Source: Idiomarina aquatica
GTDB lineage: Bacteria > Pseudomonadota > Gammaproteobacteria > Enterobacterales > Alteromonadaceae
Assembly: GCF_003987185.1 (NCBI RefSeq)
Contig: NZ_PIPS01000001.1
Location: 496,001 to 560,000 of the forward strand
Reading direction: 5' to 3'
Length of the DNA: 64,000 bases
Part shown: piece by piece, positions 46,387-54,800 of the stretch
How the letters are laid out: each line of letters opens with the position of its first letter
Numbering within the stretch: position 1 is the stretch's first letter
The notes under the pieces: generated by a model
Databases searched by the model: none
The model's input: only the letters and a program-made list of their open reading frames with translations
What the model was told of the DNA's origin: nothing
Program-made: the position numbers and the translations under genes

Positions 46387-46436
46387 CAAAACGCTTTAAT
46401 CCCCACGTTTGACCAATAGCCGCCACTATGGCGGCT
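46376..46436 (+). promoter_or_regulatory. Putative late promoter Plys
   Basis: A 28-bp box (46376-46403) containing CAAAAAGTAGCAAAAC and TTTAATCCC matches the box at 54740 in 27 of 28 positions. It lies exactly 60 nt from the lysozyme ATG, measured from its first C (46377). CACTAT (46424-46429) could be the -10. The dyad AGCCGCC actat GGCGGCT precedes the ATG. Confidence 0.7.
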
Positions 46437-46988
46437 ATGAACAAAAAAACACTTTTCTCAGACCAAGACGCCGAGCTCCAGAAAACCTTTGAACTGGGGC
46501 TGGCCTTTGTATTTGAGGTTGAAGGCATTGAGTCCGACGACCCCGACGACAAGGGTGGCTTAACGCGTTTCGGCATCGCGCAAAACTACAACCCGGACGT
46601 GGACGTGGCCCGTATCACTCGCGACCAGGCCGAACTGCGCTACCTGACCAATTACTTCTATCCGGCCAGCTGCGAGGATTTACCGCGCCCTATCGCCATA
46701 GCGGTGTTTGATGCGTCGGTTAATCATGGCTCGATAACCGCCGTTAAGCTGCTCCAGTCAGCACTGCGTGTCAAAGCCGATGGACTCATTGGTCCGGTAA
46801 CTATTGCCGCGATTGAGTCACGCAACCAGCAGCAATTGCTCATTGATTTTCTGTCGCATCGCGCGCTGAGGTATCACGAAATTGCCGCAGAAACGCCGTC
46901 GCAAACCAAGTTTATACGCGGCTGGATGCGCCGCTTATTCAAGCTTCAGCAATACCTTAATAACCTTTCAAAAGGGGTTCGGCAATGA
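46437..46988 (+). CDS. Phage endolysin, glycoside hydrolase family 108
   Basis: A 183-residue muramidase. FEVEGIESDDPDDKGGLTRF is the GH108 active-site region, in which the Glu of the EG motif is catalytic in the family. A C-terminal peptidoglycan-binding part follows (LRVKADGLIGPVTIAAIE). There is no signal peptide, so export depends on a holin. The ATG at 46437 is preferred to the one at 46428, which lies in the promoter hairpin. This gene position equals Mu lys. Confidence 0.88.
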   Translation: MNKKTLFSDQDAELQKTFELGLAFVFEVEGIESDDPDDKGGLTRFGIAQNYNPDVDVARITRDQAELRYLTNYFYPASCEDLPRPIAIAVFDASVNHGSITAVKLLQSALRVKADGLIGPVTIAAIESRNQQQLLIDFLSHRALRYHEIAAETPSQTKFIRGWMRRLFKLQQYLNNLSKGVRQ

Positions 46989-47323
46989 ATGGGCGCAAGA
47001 TCCAATTGCCTGCCCCGACCTTTCCGACTACGGGGTTTCATGGCTTTAAGAAACGCTTTGTGGAGGGCTGGAACGAGCGCTTGATTGCTGAGTTTAACCA
47101 TCGTTTAAACGGCACTGAAATCATCTTTAAAAATCCGTTTGGGCCGGTTCACTTAGCCGGAAGCTATGAAGCCGGCTGGTTCGCTGTGAGCGACATTGAT
47201 ATTGACCAAATGATGGTCATGAATGAGCGCACCGTCAGTAATGATGACGCTGGCCGCCGCCTGTTTAACCAAACCCGCCAACGTTTGTTTGGCAAACGCT
47301 ATGGAGCATCTCATGTGGGATAA
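46985..47323 (+). CDS. Hypothetical protein in lysis cassette
   Basis: A 112-residue protein overlapping the endolysin gene by 4 bp (ATGA) and the holin-like gene by 11 bp. It has no membrane helix or cysteine pair. The segment FGPVHLAGSYEAGWFAVSDI is the most distinctive. The operon context suggests a lysis or accessory function; no family is recognised. Confidence 0.5.
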   Translation: MNGRKIQLPAPTFPTTGFHGFKKRFVEGWNERLIAEFNHRLNGTEIIFKNPFGPVHLAGSYEAGWFAVSDIDIDQMMVMNERTVSNDDAGRRLFNQTRQRLFGKRYGASHVG

Positions 47324-47852
47324 AGTAAAAGAGTTTATCGGCGGTGCGGCTCCGGTCGTTGGCTCACTGTTAGGTGGACCGGCGGGCGGTGCGACCGGCT
47401 CATTAATCGCCAGTTGGCTGGGTGTAGAAGACAGCCCGGAAAAGGTCTTAGAGAAGCTACAGACTGACCCGAAAGCCATGGTTGAGCTGAAGCGAATGGA
47501 AAGCGAAGAGCGCAAACAGTTGCGTGAGCTGGAGCACCAGGCGGCGATGGCCAAGTTAAAGGACCGGCAGCACCAACACGAGCAACAACAAGAAACCATT
47601 CGAAGCGGTGACAACGCCGAAGATGAGTACGTGCGCCGCACTCGCCCGAAGATTGCACGGCGGGCGTTTTACTTCGGCTTTGCCTATATCGCGTTGTTTG
47701 AGTTGCTGGCGGTGTTCGATAAAGGCGACGGTGCCAGCTGGGAAATTGCCGGCATGTTCTTAGCTCCGACGCTGGCTTATATGGGCTTCCGCACGCTCGA
47801 TGGCTTCGGTAACAAATTTAAGTTTTTGGGTAAGAAGAATGGATCAGTTTGA
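47313..47852 (+). CDS. 3TM holin-family protein
   Basis: About 179 residues. It begins MWDKVKEFIGGAAPVVGSLL with a glycine-rich amphipathic helix, followed by a charged helical segment with many Gln and His residues and two membrane helices (FYFGFAYIALFELLAV and AGMFLAPTLAYMGF). It resembles the 3-TM holin family found next to endolysins. GGAG stands 8 nt before the ATG at 47313. Confidence 0.7.
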   Translation: MWDKVKEFIGGAAPVVGSLLGGPAGGATGSLIASWLGVEDSPEKVLEKLQTDPKAMVELKRMESEERKQLRELEHQAAMAKLKDRQHQHEQQQETIRSGDNAEDEYVRRTRPKIARRAFYFGFAYIALFELLAVFDKGDGASWEIAGMFLAPTLAYMGFRTLDGFGNKFKFLGKKNGSV

Positions 47853-48060
47853 CCGCGCCCAGAAGCTGGAGCAAATGCATCGCGACAAGGCCATCAAGGC
47901 CGCGAAAAGACGACCGTCCGAGCAACCGATGTTTGTCGAGGGCATTCAGGTCTGCATTGATTGCCTGGACGACATTGACCCAGCGCGCCTTAAGCATATT
48001 CCCGATGCGGTGCGCTGTATAAGTTGCCAACAGGATTACGAACGGAGGAAGGGGCAGTGA
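47839..48060 (+). CDS. TraR/DksA-type zinc-finger protein
   Basis: A 73-residue protein with a C4 zinc-finger pattern (CIDC ... CISC) near the C-terminus and a helical N-terminus. Short DksA/TraR-like proteins are common in Mu-like phages and may act on RNA polymerase. It overlaps the holin gene by 14 bp and the next gene by one base (TGATG). Confidence 0.8.
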   Translation: MDQFDRAQKLEQMHRDKAIKAAKRRPSEQPMFVEGIQVCIDCLDDIDPARLKHIPDAVRCISCQQDYERRKGQ

Positions 48061-48377
48061 TGCAGTGGTTAGTGGACTTTGCGCCTTACATTATCGCGGC
48101 GCTTCAGATATTGGCGTTTCTGGGGTTCTTGGTGCTGTCCAAGCATTTCGCCTCACGTACTGCCCAGGAGAAAAACGAACACGAGCTGCAAAAGGTTAAC
48201 TTGCGCCTGACTCGCGTAGAAGACGCGGTAGAGAAAGCGCCGAGCCATGGCGAAATCAGGCAGCTGGAGCGACAGCTCGGGCAAGTTAGTTCGGATATTA
48301 AGCGGTTGGAGCCGTCCATAAAACAGCTTAGCAACCACGTCGATATGCTGTTCGAAAAGGAGCTTAACAAGAAATGA
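48060..48377 (+). CDS. DUF2730 family phage protein
   Basis: A 105-residue protein with an N-terminal membrane helix (IIAALQILAFLGFLVL) and a coiled-coil tail (VNLRLTRVEDAVEKAP ... LEPSIKQLSNHVDML). This matches the DUF2730 proteins of Mu-like phages. The topology resembles an i-spanin (Rz), so a lysis role is possible. AGGAAGGGG precedes the ATG. Confidence 0.75.
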   Translation: MQWLVDFAPYIIAALQILAFLGFLVLSKHFASRTAQEKNEHELQKVNLRLTRVEDAVEKAPSHGEIRQLERQLGQVSSDIKRLEPSIKQLSNHVDMLFEKELNKK

Positions 48378-48664
48378 GTTTGCGCCAAATTCGGGCGGAG
48401 AGCTTCCGCCTATCGATCTTAATTGCGTTGGTCAATGAGCCCAGTTACCGGATGAATGATAGCGAAATTCGCACGGTGTGTGCGCACTTTGGTAACTCGA
48501 TGAGTAGCGACGAATGTCGGGGCAATCTGCACTGGCTGGAGACTCAGGGGCTGGTCACGTTGGACTCTCATACCGGCTACACCATTGCCAAGTTGACAAC
48601 CCAGGGGCAGGACGTGGCCGAGGGCATCATTACATGGCCGGGCGTAAAACGCCGGAGAGCCTGA
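48374..48664 (+). CDS. Winged-helix phage protein (Mu gp26-like)
   Basis: A 96-residue protein resembling the VpaChn25_0724 family found ahead of gp27 in Mu-like phages. The winged-helix-like pattern is LNDSEIRTV-type MNDSEIRTVCAHFGNSMS, then LHWLETQGLVTL and a wing. It overlaps the preceding gene by 4 bp. Confidence 0.7.
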   Translation: MSLRQIRAESFRLSILIALVNEPSYRMNDSEIRTVCAHFGNSMSSDECRGNLHWLETQGLVTLDSHTGYTIAKLTTQGQDVAEGIITWPGVKRRRA

Positions 48665-48665
48665 C

Positions 48666-49226
48666 ATGAGTAAAAAAACACGCGGCAAACCCAGCAAAGT
48701 GGATCAGTTACCGGGGCAAATTAAAGAGCGCCTGGACAAACTGTTGCGCGACGGCCGGCTGACTCAGGCGGACATTCTTGAGCAGGTCAATCAGGCCATT
48801 GATGCGTCAGGCCTGCCGGATGAGCTCAAGCTGTCTCGCTCGGGCTTAAACCGCTACGCCACCTCGATGGAGACTGTGGGTCAACGCATTCGAGAAGCGC
48901 GCGCCGTTTCTGACCAGTGGATAGCCAAGCTCGGTACCGAGCCCTCCGGCGAAGTGTCACAACTGCTTATTGAGATGGTGCGAACGCTCGCCTTTGACCA
49001 GGTGTTGAAGATGAGCGACAGCGGTGAAGCGGTCGAACCGAAGATGTTAAAAGACCTTTCACACGCCATTGAACGGCTGGAAAAAGCCGCCGTTGAGTCA
49101 ACTAAGCGCGAGCTTGAATTGCGCAAACGCATGGCTGAAGACGTTGAGAATGACTTGCGCGGTGTGGATGGCATGTCGGAAGAGCTGGAAGACCGAATTC
49201 GCGGCATTCTGCTGGGCCGGGAATAA
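48666..49226 (+). CDS. Small terminase-like protein (Mu gp27, DUF3486)
   Basis: A 186-residue protein of the DUF3486 family. The start, KVDQLPGQIKERLDKLLRDG, and the HTH-like LTQADILEQVN are characteristic. It lies directly before the large terminase, where it probably acts as the small subunit recognising phage DNA. Confidence 0.85.
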   Translation: MSKKTRGKPSKVDQLPGQIKERLDKLLRDGRLTQADILEQVNQAIDASGLPDELKLSRSGLNRYATSMETVGQRIREARAVSDQWIAKLGTEPSGEVSQLLIEMVRTLAFDQVLKMSDSGEAVEPKMLKDLSHAIERLEKAAVESTKRELELRKRMAEDVENDLRGVDGMSEELEDRIRGILLGRE

Positions 49227-49244
49227 CCATGACAGGATATAGCG

Positions 49245-50876
49245 ATGGCTAAAATGAAGGTGCGGCCAACGGCACCACCGCGCAAGATAGACTTGCGCGA
49301 AGAGTGCCAACTGGCCGGGGTGGATGCCCATGACAGCGACTTGCGACTTTCACCGGCCAAACAGCCGGTGTTACTGCCTTATCAGGCGCGCTGGATGGAA
49401 GATGACGCCAACATTAAGATTGCCGAAAAGTCGCGCCGGACAGGTATCACCTGGGCGGAGGCCAGCGATAACGTATTAACCGCGTCAAAGCCTAAGCACC
49501 GCGGCGGCGGCAATGCCTTCTATGTCGGCTCAAAAAAGGAAATGGCGCTGGAGTACATTGCCGCCTGTTCGTTGTTTGCCAAAGCTTACAACCAGCTCGC
49601 TCAAGCCGATGTGTATGAGCAGCCATTCTGGGATGAAGGCAAACAGGAAGAAATACTCAGTTATATGATCCGCTTCCCGAACAGCGGATTTAAGATCCAG
49701 GCACTCAGTTCGCGTCCCTCGAACCTTCGTGGTTTGCAGGGTGATGTGATCATTGATGAAGCCGCATTCCATGAGTCCCTGGACGAGCTGTTAAAAGCGG
49801 CCATGGCGTTAACTATGTGGGGCAACCGCATCCGCATCATATCGACCCATAACGGCGTTGATAACCTGTTTAACCAGTACATTAACGATGCCCGGGCGGG
49901 CAAAAAGGACTATTCGGTCCACACCATTACCCTGGATGATGCTATTGAGGAAGGGCTTTATAAACGCATCTGCTTTGTGACCGGCCAGGAATGGTCTTTA
50001 GAGAAGCAACAAAAGTGGCGCGATGACCTCTATAAGAACGCCCCGGATGAAGCCTCGGCCAATGAAGAGTATGGCTGCGTGCCCAAGCAGTCAGGCGGTC
50101 ACTACATTAAGCGGGTACTGATAGAAAACGCCATGGTGCGCGACCGCTCCATCCCGATTGTGACGCTACAAGCCCCGAAAGACTTTGAGTTGCGCACCGA
50201 GGAAGCTCGCAATCTCTTTATTGATATGTGGTGCGAAACACACCTGCTGCCGCTGCTGGAGCAATTAAACCCACTAAACCAGCACGTCTTTGGTGAGGAC
50301 TTTGCCCGTCGCGGCGATATGTCGGTATTTTTGCCGCTGGAAATAAAGCCGGACTTGTCCAAACGCACTCCGTTTGTTGTGGAGCTATCCAAGCTGACCT
50401 ATGACGGCCAGCGCCAGATCATGTTTTACATTTTAGAGCGCCTGCCCCGCCTGCGCGCCATGGCGTTTGATGCAACCGGTAACGGCGGTTATCTGGCCGA
50501 GGCGGCGGCGCTGAAGTACGGCGTCGAAATGGTGGACCAGGTCATGCTAAACGACAACTGGTACCGCGAGTGGATGCCGAAGCTAAAAGCCTCATTTGAA
50601 GACGGCATGTATGAGTTGCCGCGTCATCAGAACGTCCTGGATGACTTTGCCAAGGTTCAGGTTAAAAACGGCGTTCCCAAAATTGATAAAGGCAGCGACA
50701 AACAGTCTGACGGCACTCAGCGCCACGGTGACTTTGCGGTTGCCTTGGCGATGGCCGAGCGCGCCAGTTGGATGGACGGCTCGCCGATTGAGTTCGAGGC
50801 GCTGCCGGCGAAACGCAGTGAGTGGGATGATGACGATGATGTCGATGTTTACGAGCCGTTCGACGGTGCATGGTAG
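49245..50876 (+). CDS. Terminase large subunit (Mu gp28-like)
   Basis: A 543-residue packaging ATPase/nuclease. The Walker A-like motif is EKSRRTGITWAEA, Walker B is GDVIIDEAAFHE, and the nuclease domain contains GEDFARRGD and AFDATGNGGYL. AGGATA stands ahead of the ATG. It packages phage DNA into proheads from the integrated copy, in Mu by a headful mechanism with host flanks. Confidence 0.92.
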   Translation: MAKMKVRPTAPPRKIDLREECQLAGVDAHDSDLRLSPAKQPVLLPYQARWMEDDANIKIAEKSRRTGITWAEASDNVLTASKPKHRGGGNAFYVGSKKEMALEYIAACSLFAKAYNQLAQADVYEQPFWDEGKQEEILSYMIRFPNSGFKIQALSSRPSNLRGLQGDVIIDEAAFHESLDELLKAAMALTMWGNRIRIISTHNGVDNLFNQYINDARAGKKDYSVHTITLDDAIEEGLYKRICFVTGQEWSLEKQQKWRDDLYKNAPDEASANEEYGCVPKQSGGHYIKRVLIENAMVRDRSIPIVTLQAPKDFELRTEEARNLFIDMWCETHLLPLLEQLNPLNQHVFGEDFARRGDMSVFLPLEIKPDLSKRTPFVVELSKLTYDGQRQIMFYILERLPRLRAMAFDATGNGGYLAEAAALKYGVEMVDQVMLNDNWYREWMPKLKASFEDGMYELPRHQNVLDDFAKVQVKNGVPKIDKGSDKQSDGTQRHGDFAVALAMAERASWMDGSPIEFEALPAKRSEWDDDDDVDVYEPFDGAW

Positions 50877-50885
50877 GAGAGCCTT

Positions 50886-52463
50886 ATGAAACCAAGAGTA
50901 AAAGTTTATAACGGCGATAAGATTGATTTAACCGCTCTTCAAGAGGCGCAAACAGAGCGCTCTGAAGTTGCGCACTTATTGCAGCACTTTAGCAACCACC
51001 CATCACGTGGACTGACCCCGACCAAGCTGGCCGCCATACTAAATGACGCCGAGCTGGGTAATATCGTGGCCCAGTGCGAATTGGCTGAAGACATGGAAGA
51101 AAAAGACGCCCACATCTTTAGTGAGCTGCAAAAACGTAAGCGCGCCATGCTGGGCGTAGACTGGACCATTGAACCACCCAAGGACGCCAGCAAAGCCGAA
51201 AAACGTGACGCCGAGATGATCACCGAATGGCTTGAAGACGGCGACTTCCTCGATGACCTGATCCTGAATATGGGTGATGCTATCACCAAAGGCTTCAGCG
51301 CCACTGAAATGAAGTGGCAATACGAGCAGAAGCTATGGACACCCGAACTTGAGTGGCGTGACCCAGCCTGGTTTAAAACCCATACGCTCTATCGCAATGA
51401 GCTGCGACTGCGTGATCACACGCCGGAAGGTGCGGCACTCGAACCGCTCAACTGGATAGTGCACCGCCACCAGGCTAAAAGCGGTTACGTTGCCCGTACC
51501 GGTCTGGTGCGTGTACTGGCCTGGCCGTTCCTGTTTAAGAACTACTCCGTGCGTGACTTGGCCGAGTTTCTTGAGATTTACGGTCTGCCGCTGCGCCTGG
51601 GCAAATACCCGACCGGAGCCACCCGCGATGAAAAAAGCACCCTGCTGCGGGCGGTGATGTCGATTGGCCATAATGCCGGCGGCATCATTCCCAAAGGCAT
51701 GGAAATCGAATTTAAAGACGCGGCCAAAGGCTCATCCGATCCATACAAAACCATGATCACCTGGGCGGAGCAATCGCAGTCCAAAGCAATCCTTGGTGGT
51801 ACACTGACCTCGCAGGCCGACGGCAAGACCTCGACCAATGCGCTCGGCAACGTGCACAACGAAGTGCGCCAGGAGCTGCGTGACTCGGATGTTAAGCAAA
51901 TTGGCCGCACACTGACCTCACAGCTCATCATGCCGTTTTATATGCTGAACGGCACCAGCTTTACCAGTGAGCATCGCCGCCTGCGCTTTAAGTTCGACAC
52001 CAAAGACGCCGAGGATTTAAAAAGCTTCAGCGAGTCGGTACCGAAACTGGTGGGCATGGGGATGCGTATTTCTAAGCAGTGGGCGCATGAGAAAACCAAC
52101 ATTCCCGAAGCCAAAGACGATGACGACTTGCTGGTTGTCTCCAATAGCAAATCATTGGTACCACCGGCAGAGCCCGAGCCAAAAGCCGCGAATCGGCGCA
52201 TTGTATCATTGCGTCGTGAGAGCGATATTGACGATGACGCGACCGATGATTTTATCAGCCAGCTGCAACAGCGCATGGCTCCCATGCTGGAGAATATGAC
52301 CGACGAAGTGCGTCAGCTCGTTGAGCAGGCCGAGTCCCTGGAAGAGCTTCAGGACGCACTGGCGGAGCTTGATATTGACAGCGAGCAAATGGGCAACCTG
52401 ATAGCACAGTCAATGCTGGCCGCAGAGCTGGCCGGTCGCTCGGATGTGGAGGACGGTGAGTAA
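50886..52463 (+). CDS. Portal protein (Mu gp29-like, DUF935)
   Basis: A 525-residue DUF935 portal. LTPTKLAAILNDAELGNIVA, then KRKRAMLGVDWTIEPP and a conserved LRLGKYPTGATRDEKSTLLR are family hallmarks. The portal forms the ring through which DNA enters the head. The stop overlaps the next start (ATG within TAATG). Confidence 0.92.
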   Translation: MKPRVKVYNGDKIDLTALQEAQTERSEVAHLLQHFSNHPSRGLTPTKLAAILNDAELGNIVAQCELAEDMEEKDAHIFSELQKRKRAMLGVDWTIEPPKDASKAEKRDAEMITEWLEDGDFLDDLILNMGDAITKGFSATEMKWQYEQKLWTPELEWRDPAWFKTHTLYRNELRLRDHTPEGAALEPLNWIVHRHQAKSGYVARTGLVRVLAWPFLFKNYSVRDLAEFLEIYGLPLRLGKYPTGATRDEKSTLLRAVMSIGHNAGGIIPKGMEIEFKDAAKGSSDPYKTMITWAEQSQSKAILGGTLTSQADGKTSTNALGNVHNEVRQELRDSDVKQIGRTLTSQLIMPFYMLNGTSFTSEHRRLRFKFDTKDAEDLKSFSESVPKLVGMGMRISKQWAHEKTNIPEAKDDDDLLVVSNSKSLVPPAEPEPKAANRRIVSLRRESDIDDDATDDFISQLQQRMAPMLENMTDEVRQLVEQAESLEELQDALAELDIDSEQMGNLIAQSMLAAELAGRSDVEDGE

Positions 52464-53893
52464 TGCCGAGCGCTCAGTACGGCTCCCTGCCGTTTGAAGA
52501 GGCGATAAAGTACTTCCGGCAAAAGCTCAACGTGCCAACGGAGCGCTGGGCCGATGTCTGGGCTAAAGCGCACGACCGTGCCTTTATGGTCGCCGGCGCA
52601 ATGAAAGATGATTTGCTCAATGACTTTCGCATGGCCGTGGATGATGCCATTGCAAACGGCCGGTCAATTAGCTGGTTTAAACGTGAGTTCAAAAGCATTG
52701 TGGCACGTCATGGCTGGTCGCATACCGGCAACGCGAACTGGCGCTCCCGGGTTATCTATGAGACCAACGTCCGGCAGAGTTACAACGCGGGCCGCTACGC
52801 TCAGTTGCAGCGCTTCCCTTTCTGGGAGTATCGCCACGGTGATTCCATTGTTCCGCGCCCGTTGCATTTGTCCTGGGACCGTTTGGTATTGCCAAAAGAC
52901 GATCCCTGGTGGGCGAAGCACTTCCCGACCAACGGCTATGGTTGCAAGTGCAAAGTTTATGGCCGCTCTGAAAACGAAATGCAGCGCCGTGGCCTGACAC
53001 CAGGCAACGCCCCCAATGACGGCACGTATGAGTGGACCGACACGGTCACGGGTGAGGTCTTTGAGATGCCGCGCGGCATTGACCCGGGCTTTGACTACGC
53101 GCCCGGCTCAGGTGTTGAAACCCGCTCATTGGCACAGGTGGCCGAGCGCAAAGCCAAAATCTATGAGCCGCCCGAGCGGGTGGTACCGGATTTATTTTCG
53201 ACCGCCAGAGGCGTCACCAACGATACCTTTAACGCGATATGGCAGCGCGCTCCGGATGAGCTGAAACCCTCGGTTGATACGCTCAGCCGGTTTATGGCCG
53301 TGCACCCGACCAAGACACTCTTTATTAAGCAGACCGAAATTGGCACCAACAATAAAGCCTCGCGCAACATCCAGGAGGACGTGGCCGCTTATCTTGGCCT
53401 CGATGCCCGCGACCGCCAGTGGACGTATGGGCGCGCAACCCGTGCTGCTGGTTATACAGCAGTGCCCTGGGACTTCACTGTCGTAAAGGTGAAAGCCGAT
53501 ACGCGCTTCTCTAACGTCGATTTAACGCGCATTCAAACCGAGTTAAAAACGCTTTTGGACGAGCGGCGCGACGGCAAGCTCGAATGGTCAATGTCTCGCC
53601 GTTTGCGGCAGAAAGGCTATAATGATGAAGGCGTGTTAATTACCTGGCTGCATGAGCTTGGTCATCAAATTCACTTTTGGGGCGGCCAGGCTAACTGGAA
53701 TCCGCGCATTCGTGGCACAGTCATTACTCGTTACGGCGGCACCAATGCTGAAGAGTTCTTTGCCGAGCACTTTGTGATGTGGTTTTTTGCCCGCGACGAG
53801 CTGCGCCGATGGTCGGTCGATTTGGCCGACTGGATAGAAGAGCAGATAGACAGTGCCATGACATCAACGCAAAAAGGAAACTGGAAACGATGA
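52463..53893 (+). CDS. Mu F-like head protein with C-terminal zincin domain
   Basis: A 476-residue protein. Residues 1-230 are the SPP1 gp7/Mu F-type minor head protein (YETNVRQSYNAGRYAQLQRF, FPTNGYGCKCKVYGRSENEM). Residues 240-476 are a different domain with His397-Glu398-x2-His401 (HELGHQIHF) and a later glutamate pair Glu430/Glu431 (NAEEFFAEHF), the pattern of a gluzincin-like metallopeptidase. Phage head proteins of this group often carry effector domains ejected with DNA (polyvalent-protein concept). A host-acting or maturation protease is inferred. Confidence 0.82.
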   Translation: MPSAQYGSLPFEEAIKYFRQKLNVPTERWADVWAKAHDRAFMVAGAMKDDLLNDFRMAVDDAIANGRSISWFKREFKSIVARHGWSHTGNANWRSRVIYETNVRQSYNAGRYAQLQRFPFWEYRHGDSIVPRPLHLSWDRLVLPKDDPWWAKHFPTNGYGCKCKVYGRSENEMQRRGLTPGNAPNDGTYEWTDTVTGEVFEMPRGIDPGFDYAPGSGVETRSLAQVAERKAKIYEPPERVVPDLFSTARGVTNDTFNAIWQRAPDELKPSVDTLSRFMAVHPTKTLFIKQTEIGTNNKASRNIQEDVAAYLGLDARDRQWTYGRATRAAGYTAVPWDFTVVKVKADTRFSNVDLTRIQTELKTLLDERRDGKLEWSMSRRLRQKGYNDEGVLITWLHELGHQIHFWGGQANWNPRIRGTVITRYGGTNAEEFFAEHFVMWFFARDELRRWSVDLADWIEEQIDSAMTSTQKGNWKR

Positions 53894-54087
53894 GTAAAGG
53901 TGTCGTAGAGACCGCACAAGAGATCGTTAATCAATCGCCGACCATTGAGAACGCGCGGCGGTTAAACCGGCTCATTCGTGCGGCCAAAGGTGAAGAGAAA
54001 GACTTTATTTATGACTTGGTCGAGTCGTTTCTGATGCAGGTGGAAGAGCCCGGCCAGCGCGACGCACTGCTCAAGGAGATAGACTAA
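53890..54087 (+). CDS. Small hypothetical phage protein
   Basis: A 65-residue helical protein (IENARRLNRLIRAAKGEEKD) joined by an ATGA overlap to the head-protein gene and by a 1-bp overlap to the G-like gene. No family is recognised. Confidence 0.6.
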   Translation: MSKGVVETAQEIVNQSPTIENARRLNRLIRAAKGEEKDFIYDLVESFLMQVEEPGQRDALLKEID

Positions 54088-54524
54088 TGGCCGGTGCACG
54101 CGTTGTTGTCGATGGCAGTACCGCCATTATTAAACAGGCGCTTGATGCGCTGCGCAAGCAAGGGACCGACTTAACCGAGCCCAATGCCGAGATTGGCGAG
54201 TACCTGATTGAGTCGCACCAGGATCGTTTTGACCGTGCCGAATCGCCGGACGGTGATGCCTGGGCCCCGCTGTCTGATGATTACAAGAAACGTTCAAAGC
54301 GTCCCAGCGACATACTCATAGAAGACGGCACGTTAAAAGGGACACTCAACTACAACGCTTCCAAAGAGCAACTGCTGTTCGGTACGCCGATGGAATACGG
54401 TGCGGCCCACCACTTTGGTTACGAGAAACGAAATTTACCCGCCCGCCCCTGGCTCGGATTATCCGATGAGGATGAAAACGTCGTTATCGCGATTTTTCGG
54501 GCGCACCTCTCAGAAGCATTTTAA
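54087..54524 (+). CDS. Virion morphogenesis protein (Mu gpG-like)
   Basis: A 145-residue protein of the phage virion morphogenesis/tail completion family (Mu gp31/G). SPDGDAWAPLSDDYKKRS and the C-terminal YEKRNLPARPWLGLSDED are the conserved segments. It acts late in head or tail joining. It is the last gene before a 276-bp gap. Confidence 0.85.
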   Translation: MAGARVVVDGSTAIIKQALDALRKQGTDLTEPNAEIGEYLIESHQDRFDRAESPDGDAWAPLSDDYKKRSKRPSDILIEDGTLKGTLNYNASKEQLLFGTPMEYGAAHHFGYEKRNLPARPWLGLSDEDENVVIAIFRAHLSEAF

Positions 54525-54739
54525 GCGCCTTAAATGATTTATCCGCTACGATGGTTCAAAGTCACCCCTGAAAATGCCGTGGCGGAAAATTTAAACGGGT
54601 TTTAAACGGGGTCATGGTGTTTTGCGCGGGTGTGATTTTCCACCCGCGCGTAATAACCCACAACTTTTGATTGAAAACTGACCCGTTGTTCAGGATAGTA
54701 ATAGCGCCTGGTCAACCCCCGACCACCACAGCTACCCTC
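54525..54739. other. Gene-free gap with strong hairpin
   Basis: No gene is seen. GCGCGGGTG (54624-54632) and CACCCGCGC (54641-54649) form a perfect 9-bp stem with an 8-nt loop, but without a T-run. It may terminate or process the early-head transcript before the late promoter downstream. Confidence 0.6.
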
Positions 54740-54800
54740 TCAAAAAGTAGCAAAACACTTTAATCCCAACCTCACCCCGAGTGTCGCCAATATGGGCGGC
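54740..54800 (+). promoter_or_regulatory. Putative late promoter PI
   Basis: A 28-bp box (54740-54767) with CAAAAAGTAGCAAAAC and TTTAATCCC, 27/28 identical to that ahead of the lysozyme gene. Its first C (54741) is again exactly 60 nt from the ATG (54801). CAATAT (54788-54793) may be the -10. The position matches PI of Mu. Confidence 0.7.

Noticed and set aside
54525-54739. Third ribozyme or small gene in the late gap
   Set aside because: Only a simple hairpin is present; no CUGAUGA core and no supported reading frame.
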